DNA from: Onthomonas sp964456525 | GTDB taxonomy: Bacteria > Bacillota > Clostridia > Oscillospirales > Oscillospiraceae | Length of the DNA stretch: 57,231 nucleotides | Direction of reading: 5' to 3' | NCBI GenBank assembly: GCA_964456525.1 | Contig: CAYWAP010000007.1 | Coordinates: 1-57,231, forward strand | Shown here: positions 9,601 through 19,780 of the stretch, piece after piece | Layout: every line of letters starts with the position of its first letter | Position numbering within the stretch: the stretch's first letter is position 1 | The notes under the pieces: generated by a model | What the model was told of the DNA's origin: nothing | The model's input: the letters and a program-made list of their open reading frames with translations, nothing else | Databases searched by the model: none | Made by a program: the position numbers and the translations under genes

Positions 9601-9650
9601 GATTTGTACGTTTTGTTTTATGTTTTCCAAATTTGTATGAAAATTCTCTT
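9601..9650. promoter_or_regulatory. Putative AraR operators
   Basis: Two copies of an AraR-like half site lie in the divergent spacer: ATTTGTACGT at about 9602-9611 and ATTTGTATGA at about 9631-9640. The first matches the left half of the B. subtilis AraR box exactly; the right halves are weak. Placement just upstream of the regulator promoter suits autoregulation. This is inferred, not shown. Confidence 0.45.
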
Positions 9651-9677
9651 GCAAAAGTCCAATAGTAACAGTATGAT
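9649..9677 (+). promoter_or_regulatory. Regulator promoter
   Basis: TTGCAA at 9649-9654, a 17-nt spacer and TATGAT at 9672-9677, upstream of the GntR/LacI regulator. A second possible -10 (TATAAT, 9686-9691) lies closer but has no good -35. Confidence 0.6.
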
Positions 9678-9707
9678 AATGGTATTATAATAGGGAGGAG
9701 GTAGCGC

Positions 9708-10775
9708 ATGCCCCCCAAATACAAAGTCATTGCGGGCCAGCTCTACGAAGAAATCCAGGCGGGACTTTACCGGCACAATCAAATGCTCCCCACCGAGCGG
9801 GAACTGATGGCACGCTTTTCCCTCTCCCGCCAGACTGTTCGCCAGGCGCTGAACATTCTGGTGCAGGAGGGCATCATTCAGAAGCGGCAGGGCAGCGGCT
9901 CTCATATTCTGAACCCGGCCTCGCCCAAACAGCACAAGAGTGTTTCCATCGTCACCACGTATATTGACGACTATATCTTTCCGGACATTCTCCGGAATGT
10001 GGAAGCCATCCTGGCCAGGCACAACTATGCCACCTATATCTCCTCTACCGAGAACATGATCGGCCGCGAGCGGGAAGTGCTTTTGGATGTTTTGAACCGC
10101 CACGTGGACGGCTTGCTGATCGAGGGAACCAAGACCGCTCTCCCCAACCCCAACATGGACCTTTACCAGCGCATCCAGGAGCAGGGAATTCCCATCGTCT
10201 TTCTCCACGGCTGCCCCCAGGGCATTCAAAAACCCATTCTGATCGCTGACGACAACCAGGGCGGCGGTTATCAGCTGACCCGGTATCTGATCGAAAAAGG
10301 ACACCGGAAAATCGGCGGCATTTTCAAAAGCGACGACATTCAGGGCCAGCTGCGCTACTATGGCTATACCTGCGCCCTGCGCGACAGCGACCTCCCCCTG
10401 CCGGACGGCTGCACCCTGTGGTATTCCACGGAGCTGCGCGATCTGATGCTTCTGGGGGACGAAACCATGCTGACCTTTTATATCGACTGTCTGATGAAGA
10501 GCTGCACCGCTGTGGTGTGCTATAATGACGAAGTCGCGTACCGTCTGATTGCCGTCATGCTGAAAAAGGGCCTTCGGGTGCCGGAGGATATGGCCGTTGC
10601 CAGTTTTGACAACAGCCATTTCAGCGAGCTGTCCCCCGTGCGCATCACCTCTCTGGCCCACGGCAGCAAAAATCTGGGGCGCTTCGCCGCAGAGCGGCTC
10701 ATCGAGCGGATGAAAGGCCAAAGCGCCACGGGAGAGAGCATGCCGTGGGTGCTGGTGGAAAAGGACAGCACCTGA
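9708..10775 (+). CDS. araR: AraR-type GntR/LacI hybrid regulator
   Basis: A transcription regulator of 355 residues. Residues 1-70 form a GntR-type winged helix (PTERELMARFSLSRQTVRQAL, with the wing IQKRQGSGSHI); residues about 78-350 form a LacI/periplasmic-binding-protein-like effector domain. This fold combination is the signature of AraR, the arabinose-responsive repressor of Bacillota. ATG at 9708 follows GGGAGGAGG. It is divergent from araA, with AraR-like half sites in the shared spacer, so control of araA by L-arabinose is the natural reading. The gene symbol rests on domain architecture and context; other sugar effectors remain possible. Confidence 0.85.
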   Translation: MPPKYKVIAGQLYEEIQAGLYRHNQMLPTERELMARFSLSRQTVRQALNILVQEGIIQKRQGSGSHILNPASPKQHKSVSIVTTYIDDYIFPDILRNVEAILARHNYATYISSTENMIGREREVLLDVLNRHVDGLLIEGTKTALPNPNMDLYQRIQEQGIPIVFLHGCPQGIQKPILIADDNQGGGYQLTRYLIEKGHRKIGGIFKSDDIQGQLRYYGYTCALRDSDLPLPDGCTLWYSTELRDLMLLGDETMLTFYIDCLMKSCTAVVCYNDEVAYRLIAVMLKKGLRVPEDMAVASFDNSHFSELSPVRITSLAHGSKNLGRFAAERLIERMKGQSATGESMPWVLVEKDST

Positions 10776-10884
10776 CGGGGCTGTCTGCCCCATATCCCGC
10801 CCTCTTCTCCCCCTAAAAAGGGGCAAAAACCGGAACGCAAGGGCGCGGCTCACCTGATTCATTTGAACTAAAGGAGGAATCCCT

Positions 10885-12540
10885 TTGACTAAGCCCATTT
10901 ATGTCATCGGCCATAAAAATCCGGATACCGACTCCATTTGCAGTGCAGTTGCCTATGCAAACCTGAAAAATATCCTGTCCAACGGAGAGGAAACCTACAT
11001 TCCCAAACGCGCCGGCCACACCAACCGGGAGACAAAATATGTCCTAAAGACCTTCCAGGTGGAAAAGCCCGGCTATCTCGACACGCTGTCCCCCCGCATG
11101 CGGGAGGTTCATATGCGCTACACCGACGGCATTGACGCAGAGACCTCTTTAAAGCGGGCCTGGGAAAAAATGCAGCAGGAAAATTTGCGCACCCTCCCCG
11201 TCATGCAGAATGGCGAGATGGTGGGTCTGGTCACCCAGGGCGATATTGCCCGCTCCATGATGGAGGAACACGCGTCCACCGCCCTGTCCTCCTCCAACGT
11301 CAGCTGCCAGAACATCCTTGACACCCTGGACGGCCAGCTGATCGTCGGCGACCCCAACGCCGTCTTTTCCCAGGGCAAGGTGGCCATCGGCGCCGCCAAT
11401 CCCGAGGTAATGACCCAGTACATCCAGCCCCACTCCATGGTCATCATGGGCAACCGTTCCGATGCACAGATTGGCGCGCTGGAGCGCGGCGCGGAGTGGC
11501 TGATCGTCTGTCTGGGCAGCGATGTGTATGAGATGATCAAGCGCCTTGCCGCAGAAAACCACTGCAACATCATTGTCACCCCCTACAGCACCTACCGGTG
11601 CGCCCGTCTCATCAACCAGGCCATGCCGGTGCGCCATGTCATGTACCGCGGCCCCATCGTCTCGTTCCAGGAAAACGACTTCATCGCCGATGTGCTGAAA
11701 ACGGTCACCAAAAAGCGCCTTCGCTACTTCCCGGTCATGGACAAAAACGGCCAACTGGCCGGCATGATCTCCCAGCGCAACCTGCTGGATTTGGAGAAGC
11801 AGCGCGTCATTCTGGTGGACCACAACGAGTCCACCCAGGCCATCGACGGGCTGGACTCCGCCAGCCTGCTGGAGGTCATCGACCACCACCGCATCGGCGG
11901 CATCCGGACCATGGCCCCGGTTTACTTCCGCAATCAGCCTCTGGGCTGCACCTGCACCATCATTGCCCAGATGTATCAGGAGGCCGGGGTGGAAATCACG
12001 CCGCCCATGGCGGGGATTATGTGCTCGGCGATTCTGTCGGACACTCTGTGCTTCAAATCCCCCACCTGTACGCCCCTGGACGAATCCATCGCCCGTATGC
12101 TGGCTCAGATCGCGGGCATTGACCCGGAGGAGCACGCCGCGAATATGTTCCGGGCCGGCAGCCAGCTGAGCGATAAGACGGAGGAGGAAGTGTTCTATCA
12201 GGACTTCAAGACCTTCTCGGTGGAGGGCTACCAGGTGGGAATCGGGCAGGTCACCGTCATTGGCAACGAGGTCATGGAGGAGCTGAAATCCCGTATGCTG
12301 CCCTACCTGATCGAGGTCAATCAGCGCACCCATTTGGATATGGTCTATCTCATGCTCACCGACATCCTGAAGGAATCCACCGAATTGCTCTATGTGGGCT
12401 CCTCAAAGATCAAAATCGATGAGATCGTCTCCAGCGCCTTTGACGTCCCCGCCAAAGACAACTGCGCCACCCTTCCCGGCGTAGTCAGCCGTAAGAAGCA
12501 GATGATGCCCAGCCTGACCATCGCCCTGCAATCTATGTAA
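10885..12540 (+). CDS. CBS-DRTGG manganese inorganic pyrophosphatase
   Basis: A family II (DHH) inorganic pyrophosphatase of 551 residues, cytosolic, hydrolysing diphosphate to two phosphates. The N-terminal metal motif is GHKNPDTDSI (9-18). Two CBS domains (about 75-125 and 250-305) bracket a DRTGG domain, the nucleotide-regulated insert found in clostridial enzymes. The active-site core resumes with VDHNE and IDHHRIGG (about 309-340), and a DHHA2 domain closes the protein (about 420-548). The start is TTG at 10885 after AGGAGGAATCCCT. AMP/ADP inhibition and diadenosine polyphosphate activation are known for this subtype and inferred here. A metallophosphoesterase gene follows after 15 nt. 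Confidence 0.92.
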   Translation: MTKPIYVIGHKNPDTDSICSAVAYANLKNILSNGEETYIPKRAGHTNRETKYVLKTFQVEKPGYLDTLSPRMREVHMRYTDGIDAETSLKRAWEKMQQENLRTLPVMQNGEMVGLVTQGDIARSMMEEHASTALSSSNVSCQNILDTLDGQLIVGDPNAVFSQGKVAIGAANPEVMTQYIQPHSMVIMGNRSDAQIGALERGAEWLIVCLGSDVYEMIKRLAAENHCNIIVTPYSTYRCARLINQAMPVRHVMYRGPIVSFQENDFIADVLKTVTKKRLRYFPVMDKNGQLAGMISQRNLLDLEKQRVILVDHNESTQAIDGLDSASLLEVIDHHRIGGIRTMAPVYFRNQPLGCTCTIIAQMYQEAGVEITPPMAGIMCSAILSDTLCFKSPTCTPLDESIARMLAQIAGIDPEEHAANMFRAGSQLSDKTEEEVFYQDFKTFSVEGYQVGIGQVTVIGNEVMEELKSRMLPYLIEVNQRTHLDMVYLMLTDILKESTELLYVGSSKIKIDEIVSSAFDVPAKDNCATLPGVVSRKKQMMPSLTIALQSM

Positions 12541-12555
12541 ATTGGATGTGATTCC

Positions 12556-13728
12556 ATGATTCCCGGACATTTCCGTTCCCTCCCCCCGCTTCTGGCGCTA
12601 CCATTCCTCCTGTGCGCCTGCGCCGCACAGGAACGCTCTCCCGGGGCGGAGGGCATCTCCGCCCCGGCGGTGGTGGAGGCCGGTGAAGTCCCCCTTTCCG
12701 GGCGGGCAGAGCGCCGCGAACTGCTGGACACGTTGGTCTTTGCCTCTGACTATCAGAGGTCGCCTGACGATGGCGTCCCCGCCCCGGCGGACTCGCTGAC
12801 CGCCATCCTGCAGGCCATCTATGACGACGGATATGCGCCGGATAACGCCGTTTTTTGCGGCGATTACAGCAATGAACCGGGCAAAAACAACTATGACGTC
12901 TCCCCCGAGACCGCCATCGCAGAGATTAAGGAGATCTTTACCCGTTTTGACCCCGAGTGGAACCCGGATGAGATGCTGTTTGTGCAGGGCAATCACGATG
13001 AAATGACCCCATCCCTCTCCGAAACCGGCCTTTACGAGCACGACCACTATCTGGTCTATGTGTTGAACACCCAATGGGACTATCCCTGGCGGCAGGGCTG
13101 CGTCTCCTCCACCGGCGGCAGTTCCCAGGAGGCCACCGTGGCGGCGGGCACTGCACGGCTGGAGGCCTGCCTGACCGCACTGGCAGAGCGGGGCGAAAGC
13201 CGCCCCATTTTCATCGCCGGGCATGTCCCGTTGCACTACTCCGCCCGAACCAGCACCTTGCGAAAAGCCGGGGACAATCTGTACAGCCCTTATGTATTTG
13301 ACGCCGTCAACCACGCCGCGGAAACCCTCAACCTCCTGTATCTGGTTGGGCACAACCACTCCGCCGGCTGGGACAGCTATCTGGGCGGGGGCACCCTCTG
13401 CCTGGAAATCGGCGACACCATCCTTCTCCCCCACGCCGATGGGGGCATGGCCCGGACGGACTCTTTTGACGAGGCGACCCTGAACTTCACCTATCTGAAC
13501 GCCGGTTATGTGGGATACGTGAGAGGCCCCGCCGACACCACCCGGACCTGCACCCTCTGCCAGATTTACGACGACCAGGTTGTCCTGACCCGTTACTGTG
13601 CAGATGGGGTCTGGCTCATCCACGGCAGGGGCGCGCCATGCGCCGATCCGGACGACAGCGGCCTGATCCCGTCCGCCTACTACGAACCGGAGGTTCAGGA
13701 TAGCCCTCTGGTTGTCCCTTTGAAATAA
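12556..13728 (+). CDS. Metallophosphoesterase lipoprotein
   Basis: An exported calcineurin-like phosphoesterase of 390 residues. A signal peptide ends in a lipobox (FLLCAC) with Cys22 as the lipidated residue, which suggests anchoring to the outer face of the membrane. Metal-binding motifs are in family order: ASDYQ (about 63-67), CGDYSNEP, GNHDEM, GHVP and GHNHSAG. The first motif has Gln where the usual D-x-H motif has His, so one metal ligand may be altered. The start is ATG at 12556, 15 nt after the pyrophosphatase stop, with only a weak ribosome site (GGATGTGA), so translation may be coupled. The substrate is unknown. A bidirectional terminator follows. Confidence 0.8.
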   Translation: MIPGHFRSLPPLLALPFLLCACAAQERSPGAEGISAPAVVEAGEVPLSGRAERRELLDTLVFASDYQRSPDDGVPAPADSLTAILQAIYDDGYAPDNAVFCGDYSNEPGKNNYDVSPETAIAEIKEIFTRFDPEWNPDEMLFVQGNHDEMTPSLSETGLYEHDHYLVYVLNTQWDYPWRQGCVSSTGGSSQEATVAAGTARLEACLTALAERGESRPIFIAGHVPLHYSARTSTLRKAGDNLYSPYVFDAVNHAAETLNLLYLVGHNHSAGWDSYLGGGTLCLEIGDTILLPHADGGMARTDSFDEATLNFTYLNAGYVGYVRGPADTTRTCTLCQIYDDQVVLTRYCADGVWLIHGRGAPCADPDDSGLIPSAYYEPEVQDSPLVVPLK

Positions 13729-13744
13729 CATCTACGCAAGGACA

Positions 13745-13773
13745 ATCCCGATGCCACGCTCTGGCATCGGGAT
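13745..13773. terminator. Bidirectional terminator
   Basis: A perfect 12-bp stem, ATCCCGATGCCA (13745-13756) and TGGCATCGGGAT (13762-13773), lies between the convergent phosphoesterase and phoR genes. Confidence 0.75.
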
Positions 13774-13777
13774 CATT

Positions 13778-15101
<1,324 letters not shown>

Positions 15102-15112
<11 letters not shown>

Positions 15113-15812
15113 CGCTCTTTGCCTTTCGCGCTTCCGTCTGTGCCCGGTCTGTCAGGATGTAGCCAACTTTTCGAACCGTTTGAATCAGCTCCCCCGCAGC
15201 CCCCAGCTTCTGGCGCAGCGTGCGCACATGCATATCCACAGTTCGGCTCTCCACCATATAGGTGCTGTGCCAGACTTTGTCCATAATTTCGTCCCGGCTG
15301 ATGGCCGTCTCCGGCTTTTTCAGGAAGAGGTGCAGCAGCTCGTACTCTTTAAAGGTCAGTTTGACCGGCTGGCCATCCACAAAGACCTCATGGCTGCTCT
15401 CCTTCAGCACAATGGGGCCGAACGTCCACTCCTTTCCTTTGGCCGGTTTCCGGGTCCGGCGCAGCAGCGCATTCACCCGGGACAGCATCTCCATAATGCC
15501 AAAGGGCTTGGCGAGATAGTCGTCTGCCCCACTGTTCAGCCCCTGGACAATGTCCACCTCGCTGCCCTTTGCCGTGACCATGAGCACCGGAACCTCCTGC
15601 GTTCGGACATCCGAGCGCAGCTGCCGCAAAATTTCATAACCGTCCATATCCGGCAGCATCACGTCCAGGATCACCAGATCCGGGACGTTTGTTTCATGCT
15701 TTGCAAAGAACTGCTTGCCGGTGGAATAGACCTCGGTCTCATACCCGCTGGAGCGAAGGGCATAGGCTTCCAGAGCGGAGATGGATGGGTCGTCTTCAAT
15801 AATAACCACCAT
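15102..15812 (-). CDS. phoB: Phosphate response regulator PhoB
   Basis: An OmpR/PhoB-family response regulator of 236 residues. The receiver domain (1-120) has acidic residues E6-D8, phosphoacceptor D50 (VILDVMLPDMDG), a Thr in VTAKG and a Lys in LAKPFG. The winged-helix DNA-binding domain (about 135-228) has the typical LTFKEYELLHLF and VDMHVRTLRQKLG. ATG at 15812 follows GGGGGAGAGAAA, 11 nt after the nptA stop. The likely targets are the direct-repeat boxes in the nptA-pstS spacer, about 2 kb away. Assignment to phosphate control rests on locus context. Confidence 0.9.
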
Positions 15813-15823
15813 TTTCTCTCCCC

Positions 15824-17578
15824 CTATCTGGGAACGGGCAGTCCGTAGCGGGCCCTGTACCGGTCATAGTACTTGGAGAAGCTCTCCCCGTTGCGCACTT
15901 CCATGCGGTAGGCGTGGCGGTCAAAAGAGTCCTTCTGAACCTCCACCATGTCCCCGGCGATGTTGGCGCAGTGGGCCGCCACCCGCTGCAAATCGCTGAC
16001 CAGCTCCGTCAGCGCAATCCCTGCCTTGATGGAACATTCTCCGCTTTGGAGCCGCTCGATGTGGCGCTGGCGAATCTCTTTGCTCAGATCGTCCACCACC
16101 TGCTTCATGGGGTGGACGGTGGCCGCGGCGTCAAAGTCCATATTCTGGAAGGCCTGGATCGCCCGGTTCACAATGTCCTGCACGGCATTTTGCAGCACTT
16201 GAATCTCATCCGCCGCGTTTTCCGAAAAGGTCACATGGGCCTCCCGCAGCTTTTCCACCGTCAGCTTCAGATTGACGGCGTGGTCGCCAATGCGCTCAAA
16301 ATCACTGATGAAGTGGAGCAGGGCCGTCACCTTCCGGCTGTCCTCCAACGCAATGCTCCGGCTGGACAGTTTCACCAGATAGGAGCCGATGCGGTCCTCA
16401 TACCCGTCAATCTCCGTCTCTTTTTTGCTCACCTCACGGGCAATCCCGTCATCCCAATGTTCAATCAGCGACATGGACTGGAGCAGGGACGCTCTGGCCT
16501 TGTCGGCCATCTCCCCCGTCAGCTCTGTGCAGCGCTCCACGGCCACCGCCGGGGTTGCCAGCAGGCGCTCGTCCAAAAGCTGGAACTCATCCTGCGTCTC
16601 ATCCTCGGGAATGGTCAGGTAGGACAGCTTCTCCAGCCCCTTGGCAAAGGGCAGCAGGACAGCGGTCGCCAGGACATTAAAGGAGGTGTGGACAACCGCA
16701 ATGCCGGTGGCGGTGATGCTCTCCTCCAGGAAGGAGAAGTGCACCACCGAATTCAGCGCGTAGAAAATGCACAAAAAGACCGTGGAGCCAATCAGATTGA
16801 AATAAAAGTGAACCAGTGCGGCCCGGTGCGCATTTTTGTTGGCGCCCACGCTGGACAACATGGCGGTGACGGTGGTGCCGATATTCTGCCCCATAATGAT
16901 GGGGATGGCGCTGCCGTAGGTGACGGCGCCGGTGGAGATGGCCAGAGCCTGCAAAATTCCCACACTGGCGGAAGAGGACTGAATGATGCCGGTCAGAATG
17001 GCGCCCACCAGCACGCCCAGAATGGGATTCTGGAACATGATAAACAGGTTGGTGAAGGCGGGAATATCGGCCAGCGGCTCCACCGCGCTGGACATGGTGG
17101 ACATTCCCGTCATCAAAATGGCGAAGCCCAGGAATATCACGCCGATATTCTTCTTTTTCTCGCTCCGGCTCCCCATATATAGGAGGATGCCGACCACGGC
17201 CAAAATGGGGGAAAAGCTGGTGGGTTTGAGCAGGTTGATGAAGAAGCTGTCCCCCTGCACACCTGCCAGACTCAAAATCCAGGCGGTGACGGTGGTGCCC
17301 ACATTGGCGCCCATAATGATTCCGATGGCCTGGGAGAGCTGCATAATGCCGCTGTTGACAAAGCCAACCACCATAACAGTGGTGGCCGAGGACGACTGAA
17401 TGATCGCCGTCACCACCAGACCCAGCAGAAAGCCCTTAAAGCGGTTGTCGCTGAGCCTGGCCAAAATGGTCTGGAGCCGGCCGCCGGCCTGCTTTTCCAG
17501 GGCCTTGCCCATGGCGTCCATGCCGTACAGGAACAGGGCCAGGCCGCCAAACAAGGTAAATACATTAAAAATACTCAT
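15824..17578 (-). CDS. nptA: Na+/phosphate cotransporter with PhoU-like tail
   Basis: A sodium/phosphate symporter of the NptA/YjbB type, 584 residues. The two inverted transport repeats carry the QSSSATT-like signature (AIIQSSSATTVMV at about 58-70 and GIIQSSSASVGIL at about 200-212). About eight or more membrane segments occupy residues 1-310; a cytosolic PhoU-like helical domain follows (about 340-560). It heads the operon nptA-phoB-phoR. ATG at 17578 follows AGGAGAG. Linking a low-affinity transporter to the Pho regulators and placing it opposite the high-affinity Pst operon suggests shared control. The ion coupling is inferred from family. Confidence 0.88.
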   Translation of the reverse strand: MSIFNVFTLFGGLALFLYGMDAMGKALEKQAGGRLQTILARLSDNRFKGFLLGLVVTAIIQSSSATTVMVVGFVNSGIMQLSQAIGIIMGANVGTTVTAWILSLAGVQGDSFFINLLKPTSFSPILAVVGILLYMGSRSEKKKNIGVIFLGFAILMTGMSTMSSAVEPLADIPAFTNLFIMFQNPILGVLVGAILTGIIQSSSASVGILQALAISTGAVTYGSAIPIIMGQNIGTTVTAMLSSVGANKNAHRAALVHFYFNLIGSTVFLCIFYALNSVVHFSFLEESITATGIAVVHTSFNVLATAVLLPFAKGLEKLSYLTIPEDETQDEFQLLDERLLATPAVAVERCTELTGEMADKARASLLQSMSLIEHWDDGIAREVSKKETEIDGYEDRIGSYLVKLSSRSIALEDSRKVTALLHFISDFERIGDHAVNLKLTVEKLREAHVTFSENAADEIQVLQNAVQDIVNRAIQAFQNMDFDAAATVHPMKQVVDDLSKEIRQRHIERLQSGECSIKAGIALTELVSDLQRVAAHCANIAGDMVEVQKDSFDRHAYRMEVRNGESFSKYYDRYRARYGLPVPR

Positions 17579-17715
17579 ACGGTTTTCTCTCCTATTGACA
17601 ACTCATGGTTTCGTCTCGCACACAGGGAAATGCCTTTGCCGCTTATACTGTGACGCCAGATCGCCTTTTGATAAAAGTATAATTCCCAAAATGTAAAATC
17701 AGTTACCATCATCCC

Positions 17716-17741
17716 GTCAAATTTTTGTAAAACAACGTAAA
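17716..17741 (-). promoter_or_regulatory. Putative PhoB box, nptA side
   Basis: On the minus strand, TTTACG (17736-17741), TTTACA (17726-17731) and TTTGAC (17716-17721) repeat every 10 bp. A possible -10 for nptA, TATACT, lies downstream near 17680. The pattern fits PhoB/PhoP direct repeats. Confidence 0.55.
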
Positions 17742-17764
17742 TTCTATGCAAAGGCGGCCCTCCC

Positions 17765-17812
17765 TTCACGGGAACTTTACAGTCCGGTTCCAAAAAAATC
17801 CAAAAATTTACG
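17765..17812 (+). promoter_or_regulatory. Putative PhoB box, pstS side
   Basis: TTCACG (17765-17770), TTTACA (17776-17781) and a weaker GTTCCA (17787-17792) repeat every 11 bp. A further TTTACG lies at 17807-17812. A -10-like TAGGAT sits near 17858. This suits PhoB activation of pstS with no good -35. Confidence 0.55.
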
Positions 17813-17929
17813 AAAACCAGACACAACCATGGTCGATTGCGCCCCGCCTTTTTGCTAGGATAAGGGTGTCGGTAAGACAACATACCCCCGGCACACGATG
17901 CCGGCCATCAGAAAGGAAATTGAGTTTAC

Positions 17930-18802
17930 ATGAAAAAAATACTTGCGTTTGTACTGGCCATGTCCATGGCGCTGTCTCTGATCGCCTGCGGCTCCAGCAG
18001 CACCGGAGAGACTTTGGACACGGACGGAGCCTCCTCCGGGACGGCCTCAGACAGCTCGGAGTCCAACGAGAGCATCTCCGGCAAAGTCACCACCGGCGGC
18101 TCCACCTCCATGGAAATGGTGATGGATATTCTGATCGAGGCCTTTGCCGAGGAGTATCCCAACATTGACGTCACCTATGACCCCACCGGTTCCGGCTCCG
18201 GCATCAGCGGCGCCCAGAGCGGCACGTTGGACATCGGCCTGTCCAGCCGTGCTCTGCACGACGATGAAACCGGCGTGACCTCCACCACTATCGCCCTGGA
18301 CGGAATTGCCATCGTCGTGAACAGCGAAAACCCGCTGGACGACCTGTCCCTGGACGACATTGCAAAGATCGCCACCGGCGAGATCACCAACTGGTCTGAG
18401 CTGGGCGGCGAGGACGCCGAGATCGTCTTTATCGGCCGGGAGGCCGGCTCCGGCACCCGGGACGGCTTTGAGAGCATCGTCGGCGTGGAAGATGAATGCG
18501 TCTACGCCCAGGAACTGACCGCCACCGGCGCCGTCATTGCCGCCGTGGCCAGCAACACTGCCGGTATCGGCTATGCTTCCCTGTCCGCGGTGGAGGACAC
18601 CGTCAAGGTGCTGACTGTGGACGGCGTGGAGTGCTCGGAGGCCACCGTTCAGGACGGCAGCTATGCCATCCAGCGCCCCTTCAACTTCGTTGTCAACTCT
18701 GAAACCGAGCTCAGCGAAGCGGCGCAGCTGTTCTTCGACTTTGCCACCAGCGACGCCGCGCAGGATCTGATCTCCCAGGCCGGCGCTGTGCCTCTGGCAT
18801 AA
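17930..18802 (+). CDS. pstS: Phosphate-binding lipoprotein PstS
   Basis: Phosphate ABC transporter substrate-binding protein, 290 residues, lipid-anchored outside the membrane. The signal peptide ends in LSLIAC with Cys20. A Ser/Thr/acidic linker (21-45) precedes the binding domain. Phosphate-binding loops are visible: GSTSMEM (about 57), DPTGSGSGISG (about 84-94) and GREAGSGTRDGFES (about 165-178). It is the first gene of pstSCAB-phoU and is separated from pstC by 111 nt with a strong hairpin. That spacing usually gives more binding protein than permease. PhoB-like boxes lie upstream. Confidence 0.95.
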   Translation: MKKILAFVLAMSMALSLIACGSSSTGETLDTDGASSGTASDSSESNESISGKVTTGGSTSMEMVMDILIEAFAEEYPNIDVTYDPTGSGSGISGAQSGTLDIGLSSRALHDDETGVTSTTIALDGIAIVVNSENPLDDLSLDDIAKIATGEITNWSELGGEDAEIVFIGREAGSGTRDGFESIVGVEDECVYAQELTATGAVIAAVASNTAGIGYASLSAVEDTVKVLTVDGVECSEATVQDGSYAIQRPFNFVVNSETELSEAAQLFFDFATSDAAQDLISQAGAVPLA

Positions 18803-18838
18803 CAGGCAGCAGATTCCTTGTTGCCGCACCCCTGAAGT

Positions 18839-18874
18839 CCCAACAGGCGTCGGGTACGTCACGCGCCTGTTGGG
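18839..18874 (+). terminator. Hairpin between pstS and pstC
   Basis: CCCAACAGGCG (18839-18849) pairs with CGCCTGTTGGG (18864-18874). No T-run follows, so it is more likely an mRNA-stabilising or partial attenuator hairpin than a full terminator. This arrangement favours high PstS relative to the downstream proteins. Confidence 0.6.
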
Positions 18875-18913
18875 CCTGTTGCATCCACAATCTTTTTTGG
18901 AAAAGAGAGTCCC

Positions 18914-19780
18914 ATGAAACGAAAAAATGCCATTGAACACGTGATGAACGCGGTGTTTTTTGTATGCGGAATGATGGCGCTGCTGTTTGTGGTCCTGATT
19001 ACCATCTATATGGTTGTCTCCGGCGTCCCCGCCATCAGCCAAATCGGAATCACCGACTTTCTCTTCGGAACGGAGTGGAAGTCCACCGCTGCTGAGCCGG
19101 AATACGGCATTTTGCCCTTCCTTCTGACCAGCCTGTTCGGCACCCTGGGCGCCATCCTGATCGGCGTGCCGGTGGGGCTGCTGACTGCGGTCTTTCTCTC
19201 CAAGATGGCGCCCAAACATCTGGCCGCCGTCGTCTCCACCGCCGTGGAGCTGCTATCGGGTATCCCCTCCGTTGTCTACGGCCTGCTGGGCATGGTTCTG
19301 CTGGTTCCCGCCGTGGCTGCGGCGTTTGATCTCGCCAGCGGCGCCTGCCTGCTCTCCGCAATCCTTGTCCTGTCCATTATGATTCTTCCCAGCATCGTCT
19401 CGGTCTCCGTGACAGCTTTGAACGCCGTCCCGCCGGAATATGAGGAGGCCAGTCTGGCGCTGGGCGCCAGCACCACGGAGACCTATTTCAAGGTCAGCGT
19501 CCCCGCCGCCAAGAGCGGCATTGCCGCCGGGATCGTCCTGGGCATTGGCCGCGCCATTGGCGAGGCCATGGCGGTGATGATGGTGGCCGGTAACGTGGCC
19601 AACATGCCCGGCATCTTTAAAAGCGTCACCTTCCTGACCACTGCCATCGCTAAGGAGATGGGATACGCCAGCGGATTGCAGCGTCAGGCCCTGTTCTCCA
19701 TTGCCCTGGTGCTGTTTCTGTTTATCATGCTGATAAACGCCATTTTGAATTTGCTTTTAAAAGGCGGTGATTCGAAATGA
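18914..19780 (+). CDS. pstC: Phosphate ABC permease PstC
   Basis: An inner-membrane permease subunit of 288 residues with six predicted helices. The ABC-permease EAA loop reads EEASLALGASTTETYFKV followed by GIGRAIGEAMAVMM. It pairs with PstA to form the phosphate channel driven by PstB. The start ATG at 18914 follows AAGAGAG. Its stop overlaps the pstA start by 4 nt (ATGA), so translation of the two permeases is coupled. Identity rests on the conserved segment FGTEWKSTAAEPEYGILPF and gene order. Confidence 0.93.
   Translation: MKRKNAIEHVMNAVFFVCGMMALLFVVLITIYMVVSGVPAISQIGITDFLFGTEWKSTAAEPEYGILPFLLTSLFGTLGAILIGVPVGLLTAVFLSKMAPKHLAAVVSTAVELLSGIPSVVYGLLGMVLLVPAVAAAFDLASGACLLSAILVLSIMILPSIVSVSVTALNAVPPEYEEASLALGASTTETYFKVSVPAAKSGIAAGIVLGIGRAIGEAMAVMMVAGNVANMPGIFKSVTFLTTAIAKEMGYASGLQRQALFSIALVLFLFIMLINAILNLLLKGGDSK

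Noticed and set aside
15914..17182. Plus-strand open frame of over 400 codons opposite nptA
   Set aside because: Antisense shadow of a well-supported transporter gene; composition is His/Gln-rich as expected from reverse reading.
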